Below are positions 1 through 6,095 of a DNA stretch of 12,204 nucleotides, one piece after another. The notes beneath the pieces are model-generated. The model did no database searches, was not told where the DNA came from, and saw only the letters and a program-made list of their open reading frames with translations. The stretch's first letter is position 1; each line of letters starts with the position of its first letter. Source of the stretch: CALCCV01 sp964388665 (GTDB lineage: Bacteria > Bdellovibrionota > Bdellovibrionia > Bdellovibrionales > Bdellovibrionaceae); the NCBI GenBank assembly GCA_964388665.1, contig CAYMBJ010000097.1, positions 1-12,204 on the forward strand, read 5' to 3'. Made by a program: the position numbers and the translations under genes.

Positions 1-198
1 GTATCAGCTGTCATTGCTTTTAAAGCCGCCGGAGTTTTCGGATAGGCTCTAAGTCGAAATGGTTCTTTTTAAGAATGACTTTCTTAACTTACTTTCAGCC
101 GGGTTAATACTTGCGATAAGTGCAAGCCACGTCAACTCACTAGAATTTTACTCAAGAAAACATATCTGTCTACTTCTTTGACATGAAAATTCTCCGTA
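1..198. other. Window-edge stretch without an assignable gene
   Basis: Two plus-strand frames are open from the window edge, one ending at TAG 43-45 and one at TAA 50-52. Either could be the tail of an upstream gene, but each is too short to choose between. A possible divergent minus-strand start (ATG at 14-12) has no convincing ribosome binding site. The remainder holds the inverted repeat at 69-87 and a candidate promoter element near 178. I see no RNA gene or mobile element. Confidence 0.4.
69..87. repeat. AT-rich 7-bp inverted repeat upstream of the lipoprotein gene
   Basis: TTAAGAA (69-75) and TTCTTAA (81-87) are exact inverted copies around the 5-base spacer TGACT. The stem is AT-rich and no T-run follows, so a strong intrinsic terminator is unlikely. 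An operator-like site, or a chance repeat in AT-rich DNA, is equally possible. Confidence 0.3.
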
Positions 199-206
199 TT
201 GCGAAT
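178..206 (+). promoter_or_regulatory. Candidate sigma-70-type promoter for the lipoprotein gene
   Basis: A perfect -35 hexamer TTGACA (178-183) is followed after 17 bases by GCGAAT (201-206), which matches the -10 consensus only in its last three bases. A start near 213 would give a leader of about 60 bases before the GTG at 274. The -35 is convincing; the -10 is poor. Confidence 0.25.
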
Positions 207-273
207 TGTACGGTTCAATTTTATTGTGCCTACGCAAGAGGTTGTAAAACTGGCTCTTGAGGGGGAAGTTAAA

Positions 274-1482
274 GTGAAAGTAAATTTGATTCATAATTCC
301 AATGTCATCCGCTCACAGCACTCCAAGCCAAATCCTAATGTTTTAAAATTGAGTTTGAATTTGAGCTTGAGCCTGAGCTTGCTTTTGCTGCTGGGCCTGA
401 GCGCCTGCAACAACAAGGGAGATCAGGGCAGCCTCATTACGGAAGCTGAGGTCAACAATGACATTGAACAGTACAATGCCAATGTGGAATCTTTGGTTAT
501 GCTGGGGTATGTGTCTCTTGGTGATTGCCGGGATCTTTCTTTCCCACTATTAACAAATGAAGCTTTAAAGAATGAAAAGATTCAATTTCTTTCAACAAAA
601 CACACTCAAAGCTTCGAAAATTGGCAAGAAAAGACCCAATTCACTTGGGAAGAGTATGTGAGTCACATTGATGTATTGTTGCAAAAATACGGCGACGAAA
701 TTCGTATACAAGATGAATCTGGAAACATTCGCGGAAAACGCGTTCTAAAGGCCCAAGATGCCCAAGGCCTCTTGGGGCTTCGCGCCTTAGCCACGGAAGA
801 AATGCAAAATCTTGTTAGCGCGGACTTCCAGGTGATCAAGCAAGAGGATTGGCTACCAGCCATGGATGAATTGGACCAAGAGATTGCGTGGCTCCTCAGG
901 AATCACGCCTTAAAAAGTATAGGTTCTAAAAAATCAACGGACAAAGCGAGCGCCGAAAACGAAATTGGAGCAACAGGAGCCAAAACTCCTAGTGAGTTGC
1001 CCGCCCGTCCATGGGACAAGTACAAACTGTTTCAAGATCCAATGTTGGCTGCGTCCATTGAATTGAGCTCTGCAGGTAAAGCTTGGTCAAATCCAGAGGC
1101 CACACTTGCCCGATTGCCAAAAATACGCAAGTCGGTGCTGTCGGCACAGCGACGGCTTGCCCAACTGTTGGCTCTAGCTCCAGAGAGTAAAACAACATTA
1201 ATGCAGTTTGCACCGCAAGCCAATCCACAGGCCAACCCACAGAACGAATTGGAAGAGTTGCCGCCGGAGTCACAACCCTCACAAGAAACTCCATCGGTAT
1301 TGTCTAAATTTATGGGGCCAGCACAATGGAACCGACTTTCTGAGCTACTGAACCAAGTTTCAAAGCTTGAGGAGTCCGTGGACGCAACTGAGGAGCAAGC
1401 CACCCTAGAAATTCTAAGCAATGATGAAACGCAGCGACTATTTGAAAGCAATTGGCGGAACGACGACTTTTGGACGCCTTAA
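274..1482 (+). CDS. Hypothetical lipoprotein of unknown function
   Basis: I do not recognise the family. The GTG start at 274 is chosen because a strong ribosome binding site (GAGGGGGA, 259-266) lies 7 bases upstream; an in-frame TTG at 199 lacks one. The product is 402 residues. A polar N-region of about 25 residues precedes a hydrophobic core made mostly of Leu-Ser pairs, ending in the lipobox Leu-Ser-Ala-Cys with the lipidated Cys at about residue 45. The mature part is acidic and helix-prone, with several Trp residues, one further Cys near 85, and a Gln/Pro-rich linker near 315-341 that holds a QANP repeat. It is probably exported, lipidated and membrane-anchored, perhaps at the outer membrane. 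The signal-peptide DNA is a degenerate TTGAGC hexamer repeat, and the last 45 bases overlap the opposing rarD gene. Being a real gene is likely; function is unknown. Confidence 0.75.
   Translation: MKVNLIHNSNVIRSQHSKPNPNVLKLSLNLSLSLSLLLLLGLSACNNKGDQGSLITEAEVNNDIEQYNANVESLVMLGYVSLGDCRDLSFPLLTNEALKNEKIQFLSTKHTQSFENWQEKTQFTWEEYVSHIDVLLQKYGDEIRIQDESGNIRGKRVLKAQDAQGLLGLRALATEEMQNLVSADFQVIKQEDWLPAMDELDQEIAWLLRNHALKSIGSKKSTDKASAENEIGATGAKTPSELPARPWDKYKLFQDPMLAASIELSSAGKAWSNPEATLARLPKIRKSVLSAQRRLAQLLALAPESKTTLMQFAPQANPQANPQNELEELPPESQPSQETPSVLSKFMGPAQWNRLSELLNQVSKLEESVDATEEQATLEILSNDETQRLFESNWRNDDFWTP
349..402 (+). repeat. Degenerate TTGAGC hexanucleotide repeat in the signal-peptide codons
   Basis: Five consecutive hexamers (TTGAGT, TTGAAT, TTGAGC, TTGAGC, CTGAGC; 349-378) are followed by diverged Leu-rich units up to 402. 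Each unit is two in-frame codons giving Leu-Ser or Leu-Asn, so gain or loss of a unit would lengthen or shorten the hydrophobic core of the lipoprotein signal without shifting the frame. Confidence 0.7.
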
Positions 1483-2331
1483 ATCAATAGTAAAAATGGC
1501 CAGAGCTAGCCAAATTACGGAGAACCCAACACCTTTATGGAAGGAAAATGGCTCTCGATAGATGAATACTCCCGTAAGAAATTGCAGTGTCGGCGACAAA
1601 AATTGTAAAAATCCTAAAATGTTAAGCGGCAATCTCCTTGCCGCCTCGGCAAAAAAGTACAGAGGCAACGCGGTCACTGGACCGCCGCCGATGAGCAATA
1701 GCCAATCCTGAAGCGAGTAGTTGGCGGCAGAACTTTCGGTAGGCCATAGCAGTATAAAAATGGCCAAAGGAATCATGTACAGGGATTCTAAGCGGCCACC
1801 CTCAAGTCCGCCAACACCTGAAATTTTTCTGATAACTCCATAGCCGCCAAAAGTAAAAGCCAAGGTCAACGAAATCCAAGGCGGATGACCCATCACAAAG
1901 CCTAGATAGATAACCCCGCAGGTCGCTACCACAAAAGCAAGCCCTCGATTTTTTGTTAGTCGTTCACCTAACAGCAGTACCCCAAATACCACATTGATCA
2001 ACGGACTCATAAAGTAGCCCAGTGCAGTTTCAACAATGTAATCGTGATGAACCGCCCAAATGTAAAGTCCCCAGTTGGCTGCCAAGAGCAAGGCAGCCAC
2101 TAGCATTTTCCACATGCCAACTTTCTGCGGAAGCCGAAAGTGAAACCAATTGTTTGATTTTTGATTGCGATTTTTTATAGACAAAATGATTTGGTAAAAG
2201 ACCAAAGCCCAAACAATTCGGTGGCCAAGTATTTTGATCGCAGGAACATCGGGAATGAGCTTCCAATAGATCGGAACGAAGCCCCAAATTAAGTAGGCGA
2301 TCAAACAATAATAAACACCTACTCGATTCAA
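1438..2331 (-). CDS. rarD: RarD-type EamA/DMT transporter
   Basis: The product (297 residues) is an inner-membrane protein of the drug/metabolite transporter superfamily, with about ten hydrophobic helices and the normal length for RarD. RarD features are visible: the N-terminal pattern AYLIWGFVPIYWKLI (12-26), ANWGLYIWAV (85-94) with LGYFMSPL soon after (104-111), and a GERLTKNR segment (122-129) resembling the ERL motif. E. coli RarD is named for chloramphenicol sensitivity and its substrate is unknown. The start is TTG, embedded in the stop codon of ribBX (shared TTGA), so translation is probably coupled. The position in a riboflavin operon suggests transport of a flavin or related metabolite, but that is inference; RibN, a known riboflavin importer, is another EamA-fold protein. 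The 3' end overlaps the opposing lipoprotein gene by 45 bp. Confidence 0.9.
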   Translation of the reverse strand: MNRVGVYYCLIAYLIWGFVPIYWKLIPDVPAIKILGHRIVWALVFYQIILSIKNRNQKSNNWFHFRLPQKVGMWKMLVAALLLAANWGLYIWAVHHDYIVETALGYFMSPLINVVFGVLLLGERLTKNRGLAFVVATCGVIYLGFVMGHPPWISLTLAFTFGGYGVIRKISGVGGLEGGRLESLYMIPLAIFILLWPTESSAANYSLQDWLLLIGGGPVTALPLYFFAEAARRLPLNILGFLQFLSPTLQFLTGVFIYREPFSFHKGVGFSVIWLALAIFTIDLRRPKVVVPPIAFK

Positions 2332-3464
2332 TGGGACTCTTGCTGATCTAAGGGGACGTCAAGTTTGACTGTATTGACTATTTCTAAACCGAAGGCCTTT
2401 AGTCCCACTCTTCGCTCGGGCCGGCTCGTGATCAAATCAATCTTATGGACACCCAGTGCACGCAAGATTTGCGCGCCAACGCCGTAATCGCGCTCGTCCA
2501 TTCCTGGCGGCTGAAGTTTTTCTGATGGAGTCACCCACGATTTGATCTCGCCAGCAATCTGCGCCTGATTTTGGCCACGTAGCAATATAAAGAGACCCGC
2601 ACCCCGCTCGTCAATGCGGGCAAGAGCTTGGGAAAGACTGGATCGTCCAAATTTTAGCATCGAAAAAGTTTCGCGAATGTAGTGATCTACATGCATACGC
2701 ACCATCACTGGTTGATCTTTGGAGATCTCTCCTCGCTGCAACACAAAGTGCTCGACGCCGTCGAGTTTGTTTTTAAAAATTCGAATTCGATAGCCGTTGG
2801 GGAATTCCAGAGGCAAAAAGCTCGTGTCTTGAATCTCTTCTACAAACATTTCTGTTCGCAATCGATGCTCAATCAAATCCACGATGGTGCCGATTTTGAG
2901 CTGATGCTTTTCTGCAAAGTTCATGAGGTCCCCCGAGCGAGCCATGGATCCATCTTCATTCATAACTTCGCAAATGACCGCCGCAGGATTGAGTCCCGCT
3001 AGCCTGACCAAATCAATGCTGCCTTCGGTGTGACCAGCCCGCTTGAGCACTCCACCCGTTTGTGCCCTTATCGGAAAGATGTGCCCAGGCATATGCACAT
3101 CTAGAGGTTTGGCTGCCGGCGATGAGGCAACACGAATGGTGTGAGCTCGATCCGCAGCAGAGATCCCAGTGGTCACGCCTGTTGCCGCTTCAATGCTCAC
3201 GGTAAAGGCCGTGCGGTTGGGTGAGAAATTTAGATCGTCCCTCACCATCAGCGGCAATCGGAGTCGCTCCACTTGCTCATTACTAAGTGAAAGGCAAATG
3301 AGTCCGCGCGCTTTGGCTGCCATAAAATTGATCGTCTCCGGACTTACATGATCAGCCGCCATAACGATATCGCCTTCATTTTCGCGATCTTCGTCATCTA
3401 CCAAAATCACCATTTTTCCTAAACGAATGTCCTCAATGAGCTCTTCGGTCGAATGAAATTTCAT
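2328..3464 (-). CDS. ribB: DHBP synthase with a degenerate GTP cyclohydrolase II-like domain (RibBX type)
   Basis: Residues 1-200 form 3,4-dihydroxy-2-butanone-4-phosphate synthase, which makes the four-carbon unit of riboflavin from ribulose 5-phosphate in the cytoplasm. The acidic motif DDEDRENEGD (23-32), TGISAADRAHTI (99-110) and the GHTEGSIDL/NEDG segments (144-172) are intact. Residues 205-370 resemble GTP cyclohydrolase II, but the three zinc-binding cysteines of RibA align with His261, Phe272 and Arg274, and the GRGIGL segment after LRGQ is lost, while the C-terminal DYGVGAQILRALGV stretch persists. The second domain is therefore probably not a cyclohydrolase. This matches the RibBX variant described in Proteobacteria, where the domain's role is unknown. 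The start is ATG with an AGGA site that overlaps the ribE stop; the stop overlaps rarD. A functional ribA is expected elsewhere in the genome. Confidence 0.93.
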   Translation of the reverse strand: MKFHSTEELIEDIRLGKMVILVDDEDRENEGDIVMAADHVSPETINFMAAKARGLICLSLSNEQVERLRLPLMVRDDLNFSPNRTAFTVSIEAATGVTTGISAADRAHTIRVASSPAAKPLDVHMPGHIFPIRAQTGGVLKRAGHTEGSIDLVRLAGLNPAAVICEVMNEDGSMARSGDLMNFAEKHQLKIGTIVDLIEHRLRTEMFVEEIQDTSFLPLEFPNGYRIRIFKNKLDGVEHFVLQRGEISKDQPVMVRMHVDHYIRETFSMLKFGRSSLSQALARIDERGAGLFILLRGQNQAQIAGEIKSWVTPSEKLQPPGMDERDYGVGAQILRALGVHKIDLITSRPERRVGLKAFGLEIVNTVKLDVPLDQQESH

Positions 3465-3475
3465 CTCTATATTTC

Positions 3476-4132
3476 CTAGTTCGCTGCAAAAGTTCTTGGA
3501 TCCTTGTTTTCCAAGGTGGCTTTTACCGCAGTTACCACGGCTTTTGCAAATGAATCAGTCTCTAAATGCACCCATTCTCCAAGCGCCAAATTCTTTAGAT
3601 TGGTTCTCTCCTGAGTTTCAGGCACGAGGCACACTTCAAAGCTCGCGCCCGTATAATCGGTGGCATTAATGGTAAGACTTACACCATTGAGAGCAATGGA
3701 GCCTTTGGGCCACACAAAGCTGCGCACTGAGGGCGGCAAACTGAGCTTCAATATGAGTGATTCACCCACCACATTTCGCTCCAAGAGCATGCACAGCGCC
3801 TCCGTATGGCCTGTCACAAGATGCCCATGAATTCGATCGCCCATACGGAGCGACAGTTCTACATTGAACTGATGCACATGCCCCTCATGAAGTTCGTGAA
3901 GGGCCAGGCGGTGCTGCCATTTAGTGACCTTTAAAGTTTCGGCTCCCACGTGAAAGGTCATCGCCTCGGCATCCACTGCTGTCACCGTCAGACAGATTCC
4001 ATCCACACAAATGCTGTCCCCGGTTTTGACATCGGCAAACGACTCGGGACGTGTCAGGGTGATCTCCATGGAGTTGGCCAAAACCTTTAAATCCTTTACT
4101 GTAGATTTTTCGGCAATGATTCCTGCGAACAT
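3476..4132 (-). CDS. ribE: Riboflavin synthase alpha chain
   Basis: The enzyme disproportionates two molecules of 6,7-dimethyl-8-ribityllumazine to riboflavin, the last step of the pathway, in the cytoplasm. At 218 residues it has normal family length, with two tandem lumazine-binding barrels. The first carries DSICVDGICLTVTAV (39-53) and ETLKVT (65-70); LRMGDRIHGHLVTGH (95-109) begins the second barrel, which continues with KGSIALNGVSLTIN (143-156) and the LVPETQERTNL segment (169-179). The near-invariant N-terminus MFTGI reads MFAGI here, a substitution at residue 3. The ATG has a strong AAGGAG site 6 bases upstream (4139-4144). It is the first gene of a minus-strand operon, with ribBX starting 11 bases after its stop. 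ribD and ribH are not in the window. Confidence 0.95.
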   Translation of the reverse strand: MFAGIIAEKSTVKDLKVLANSMEITLTRPESFADVKTGDSICVDGICLTVTAVDAEAMTFHVGAETLKVTKWQHRLALHELHEGHVHQFNVELSLRMGDRIHGHLVTGHTEALCMLLERNVVGESLILKLSLPPSVRSFVWPKGSIALNGVSLTINATDYTGASFEVCLVPETQERTNLKNLALGEWVHLETDSFAKAVVTAVKATLENKDPRTFAAN

Positions 4133-4164
4133 GGGCGGCTCCTTGGTGATCTGGTGGTGATTAA

Positions 4165-4182
4165 GAGCTGAAATAACAGCTC
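4165..4182 (-). repeat. 6-bp inverted repeat overlapping the ribE -10 region
   Basis: GAGCTG (4165-4170) and CAGCTC (4177-4182) are exact inverted copies around the six-base spacer AAATAA. On the minus strand this forms a small hairpin at or just before the proposed transcription start. It may be an operator; no FMN-riboswitch sequence accompanies it. Confidence 0.4.
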
Positions 4183-4200
4183 ATCAAGCTTCTCTGTCAA
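4173..4200 (-). promoter_or_regulatory. Candidate promoter of the ribE-ribBX-rarD operon
   Basis: Reading the minus strand, a perfect -35 TTGACA (4200-4195) is followed after 16 bases by TGTTAT (4178-4173), a 4 of 6 match to the -10. Initiation near 4166 would leave a leader of about 34 bases before the ribE start. The -10 lies inside the inverted repeat at 4165-4182, so a bound protein or a structured 5' end could modulate it. Confidence 0.4.
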
Positions 4201-4222
4201 TACACTTGTGCTTCAGTAGGCC

Positions 4223-4302
4223 CCGTAGCGCCTGGTGCCGCTCGCTTTTCCCCTGTAGCGATCTGTGGCGCTCCGTGGCGCCACCGCAGACTTGGTGGGC
4301 GC
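4223..4302. repeat. Decamer-phased GTRGCG-like array upstream of ribE
   Basis: GTAGCG at 4225, GTGCCG at 4235, GTAGCG at 4255, GTGGCG at 4265, GTGGCG at 4275 and GTGGGC at 4295 all fall on an exact 10-base register; the units at 4245 and 4285 do not match. The three at 4253-4282 form near-identical tandem decamers, the last including the 10-bp palindrome GTGGCGCCAC (4275-4284). The array lies between the methyltransferase stop and the ribE -35. A 10-base period is helical, not codon, spacing, so a binding-site array is possible; decayed simple repeat is the alternative. Confidence 0.4.
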
Positions 4303-4352
4303 ATCGCCAATTCAACTGGTACATCAGCATCTTCGCTGCCGCATCGCCTCTC

Positions 4353-5165
4353 TCACTGGCGAGGGGTGGGACTCATCGACACCCAGCTGCCCAAGGGCAT
4401 GCGCAATACCTTGCCACCACCGGCGCCACATTCGCGTACAAATTGCTGCTGGCCTGGATAAAAATGAAAATAAAGTAGGCGAGAATCTTGGTTGTGCTTT
4501 CCAAAAAAGGAACGAACTGAATCCCCTCTCTCGCCCCTAAATCCCCGCCTCGCTGACTTTTTGTGGCTCCGCCACAACTGCTGCCACTGAAACTGACACC
4601 ACCAACGGGCCCGCAACAAGATGCCTGCCCAACCGGTAGCACTGAACAAACTCAATCTGCGGATGTCGGGATTGTAGCAAAAGCCTCCTCCCGAACGCAA
4701 TTGCGAGGCCACCTTGTCAAAAAATTGCTGGCGCGCAACTGAGCCGGGAATGTGCTGTGCAATCGCACCAGATACAAATATCAAATCAAATCTTTCGTGG
4801 CTCTGCCAACTCATAAAATCAGCACACAGATAGTGCTCTCCGGGTGATGCGTGTAGTTTTGCATTGGCGATCATTTTCTGGCTAACATCAATGCCCCAGA
4901 CTTCTGGAATCAATTTTTTAAGCGCAATGACTTCGCGGCCCGCACCGCATCCGATAACCAAGGCTTTTTTGCATGGATGTTGATTCATGACGTACTTCAC
5001 AGCCTCAATTTCGTCCTCATACAGGCCAACAGTTCGAATGCTTTTGTAAAAGTTGACCTCAACATCTTGGTCATATCGCGCCAAGGCATGTTCACAAAGA
5101 GACTCTGGCGAAAGATGAGAACCCCACAGAAGCGATTGGAGTTGAAAACACCGTCGACCTATCAT
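4353..5165 (-). CDS. Class I SAM-dependent methyltransferase
   Basis: This is a 270-residue cytoplasmic enzyme predicted to transfer a methyl group from S-adenosylmethionine to an unknown substrate. The Rossmann-fold motifs are clear: motif I KALVIGCGAGREV (67-79), the acidic end of strand 2 in GIDVSQKM (91-98), ADFMSW (115-120), and FDLIFVSGAIAQHIPG (126-141). The C-terminal half ends in a YFHFYPGQQQFVRECGAGG helix-strand region (232-250) and is basic around 196-218. ATG at 5165 is chosen because TCCTTCC on the plus strand (5175-5181) gives a GGAAGGA site 9 bases upstream; an in-frame TTG at 5186 is possible. It is divergent from the PqqD-like gene 98 bp away, so a tailoring role for the peptide system is plausible but not shown. 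A 10-codon ORF with its own binding site ends one base before the ATG. Confidence 0.85.
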   Translation of the reverse strand: MIGRRCFQLQSLLWGSHLSPESLCEHALARYDQDVEVNFYKSIRTVGLYEDEIEAVKYVMNQHPCKKALVIGCGAGREVIALKKLIPEVWGIDVSQKMIANAKLHASPGEHYLCADFMSWQSHERFDLIFVSGAIAQHIPGSVARQQFFDKVASQLRSGGGFCYNPDIRRLSLFSATGWAGILLRARWWCQFQWQQLWRSHKKSARRGFRGERGDSVRSFFGKHNQDSRLLYFHFYPGQQQFVRECGAGGGKVLRMPLGSWVSMSPTPRQ

Positions 5166-5224
5166 CCTATTCAATCCTTCCTGCAACTTTCGTTTTCATG
5201 GTCACCCTCATTTATCAAATCCAT

Positions 5225-5252
5225 TTGCAAAACACTGGCGTATGCAGATAAC
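5225..5252 (+). promoter_or_regulatory. Candidate promoter of the PqqD/S26/radical SAM operon
   Basis: TTGCAA (5225-5230), 16 bases, then GATAAC (5247-5252) each match the sigma-70 hexamers at 4 of 6 positions. Transcription would start near 5259, only a few bases before the ATG at 5264. That fits the absence of any Shine-Dalgarno sequence for that gene and suggests a leaderless or nearly leaderless message. Confidence 0.3.
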
Positions 5253-5263
5253 ATTGTAGACCT

Positions 5264-5533
5264 ATGGAGAGATATAATCATATTAAAAATATTGCCTGGA
5301 ATTCATTTGCTGAGCAAGTTTTCGTGGTTTCCTTTGCCGATAAAAAACAGATCCACGAATTGAACCCTGAGGCCTCTTTTTTATGGCGCTTGTTGACGAA
5401 TCCCATCTCTGCGGACGAATTGTCACATCGTTTACAGACAGAGTATGAAGTTTCTGAGACTGAGGCAAATCAGCACGTCAAAGATTATATTAAAGAATTG
5501 CAAGACAAAGGTTTGATCTGCCTTGCTCAGTAG
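5264..5533 (+). CDS. PqqD-family peptide chaperone (RiPP recognition element)
   Basis: The 89-residue protein has the PqqD fold pattern. An N-terminal strand region (residues 10-33) is followed by the family-typical HELNPEASFLWRLL (31-44), a helical segment SADELSHRLQTEYEV (49-63), and a final helix ending EL-x3-GLI (78-85). PqqD-like domains are winged-helix RiPP recognition elements that hold the leader of a precursor peptide and deliver it to a partner radical SAM enzyme, as PqqD does for PqqE. The start is forced: an in-frame TAA lies at 5249. No ribosome binding site is visible. It overlaps the next gene by 11 bp, and the radical SAM/SPASM gene follows in the same run, which supports the peptide-modification role. 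It is not pqqD itself, because no pqqA, B, C or E relatives other than the radical SAM gene are here. Confidence 0.85.
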   Translation: MERYNHIKNIAWNSFAEQVFVVSFADKKQIHELNPEASFLWRLLTNPISADELSHRLQTEYEVSETEANQHVKDYIKELQDKGLICLAQ

Positions 5534-6095
5534 CGATCTACTTGATAAAAAATCATCGGATAAGCTGCGACAAAGTTTTCGCCTAGAGGGCACCAGCATG
5601 CATCCCACTCTCCAGCAAGGAGATTTTGTCTTTGTTATAAAACAGAGAGACTACAATATCGGCGACATTCTGGTGCTTCGCCGCGAAGGCGGTCACACCG
5701 CTCACCGCCTTGTCGAGAGCAAACTCATGCAGGGCGACGCTCTTTTTCGCTCAGATGATTTTCAGCTCACCGATCAAAATAATATTGCAGGAAAAGTGGT
5801 TAAAATACTGTTTGCTGCAGATCGAGGACTCATATCACAGCGGAAATCCCCATGGCTTGCCAACACGAAAATTGTGCAGCGTCTTTGCATTGCCAATCCA
5901 TCCAATCACTTTATGGTGGTATTGGCCAGAAGGCGGCGCAATTGCGCTCACCCAGGACAATCGCAAAATGTCTTTTTTTGCGCAGAGAGAAGATTCTGGG
6001 CTGCGCTCAGTCGCCTTTGCGGCACCTGGCAACGATTTGTCTTGATTCGCACCACTGCAGAGGAGCCTCATCATGGAATGCCAGCCGATCAATAA
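5523..6095 (+). CDS. S26 signal-peptidase-like (S24/S26) protein
   Basis: The first 100 of 190 residues match the signal peptidase I/LexA-type core. GTSMHPTLQQGD (23-34) carries the nucleophile Ser25, GDILVL (47-52) follows, and AHRLVE (60-65) has His61 where bacterial leader peptidases use Lys and SipW-like enzymes use His. GDALFRSDDFQLTD-x4-AGKVV (71-93) is the final conserved block. No N-terminal membrane helix precedes the Ser, so it is probably soluble. In this operon it may remove the leader of the modified peptide (inference). The TTG start overlaps the PqqD-like gene by 11 bp. The tail after residue 115 is Arg- and Cys-rich and unconvincing. All three plus frames are open at 5852-6045, and another frame ending at 6045 looks as protein-like, so a shift or error near 5900 cannot be excluded. 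As drawn it overlaps the next gene by 23 bp. Confidence 0.75.
   Translation: MLSSDLLDKKSSDKLRQSFRLEGTSMHPTLQQGDFVFVIKQRDYNIGDILVLRREGGHTAHRLVESKLMQGDALFRSDDFQLTDQNNIAGKVVKILFAADRGLISQRKSPWLANTKIVQRLCIANPSNHFMVVLARRRRNCAHPGQSQNVFFCAERRFWAALSRLCGTWQRFVLIRTTAEEPHHGMPADQ

Noticed and set aside
4133..4352. FMN riboswitch upstream of ribE
   Set aside because: The conserved FMN-element blocks are not present on the minus strand in this region.
4206..4540. Two plus-strand ORFs opposite the methyltransferase and upstream of ribE
   Set aside because: Low-complexity translations, no ribosome binding sites, and overlap with the well-supported methyltransferase gene.
4561..4577. Inverted repeat TTGTGGC/GCCACAA as a terminator
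   Set aside because: It lies inside the methyltransferase gene and has no T-run after it on either strand.
4373..4642. Minus-strand 89-codon ORF in the methyltransferase tail, hinting at a frameshift
   Set aside because: The called frame keeps the FHFYP and RECGAGG features typical of methyltransferase C-termini, so no shift is needed.
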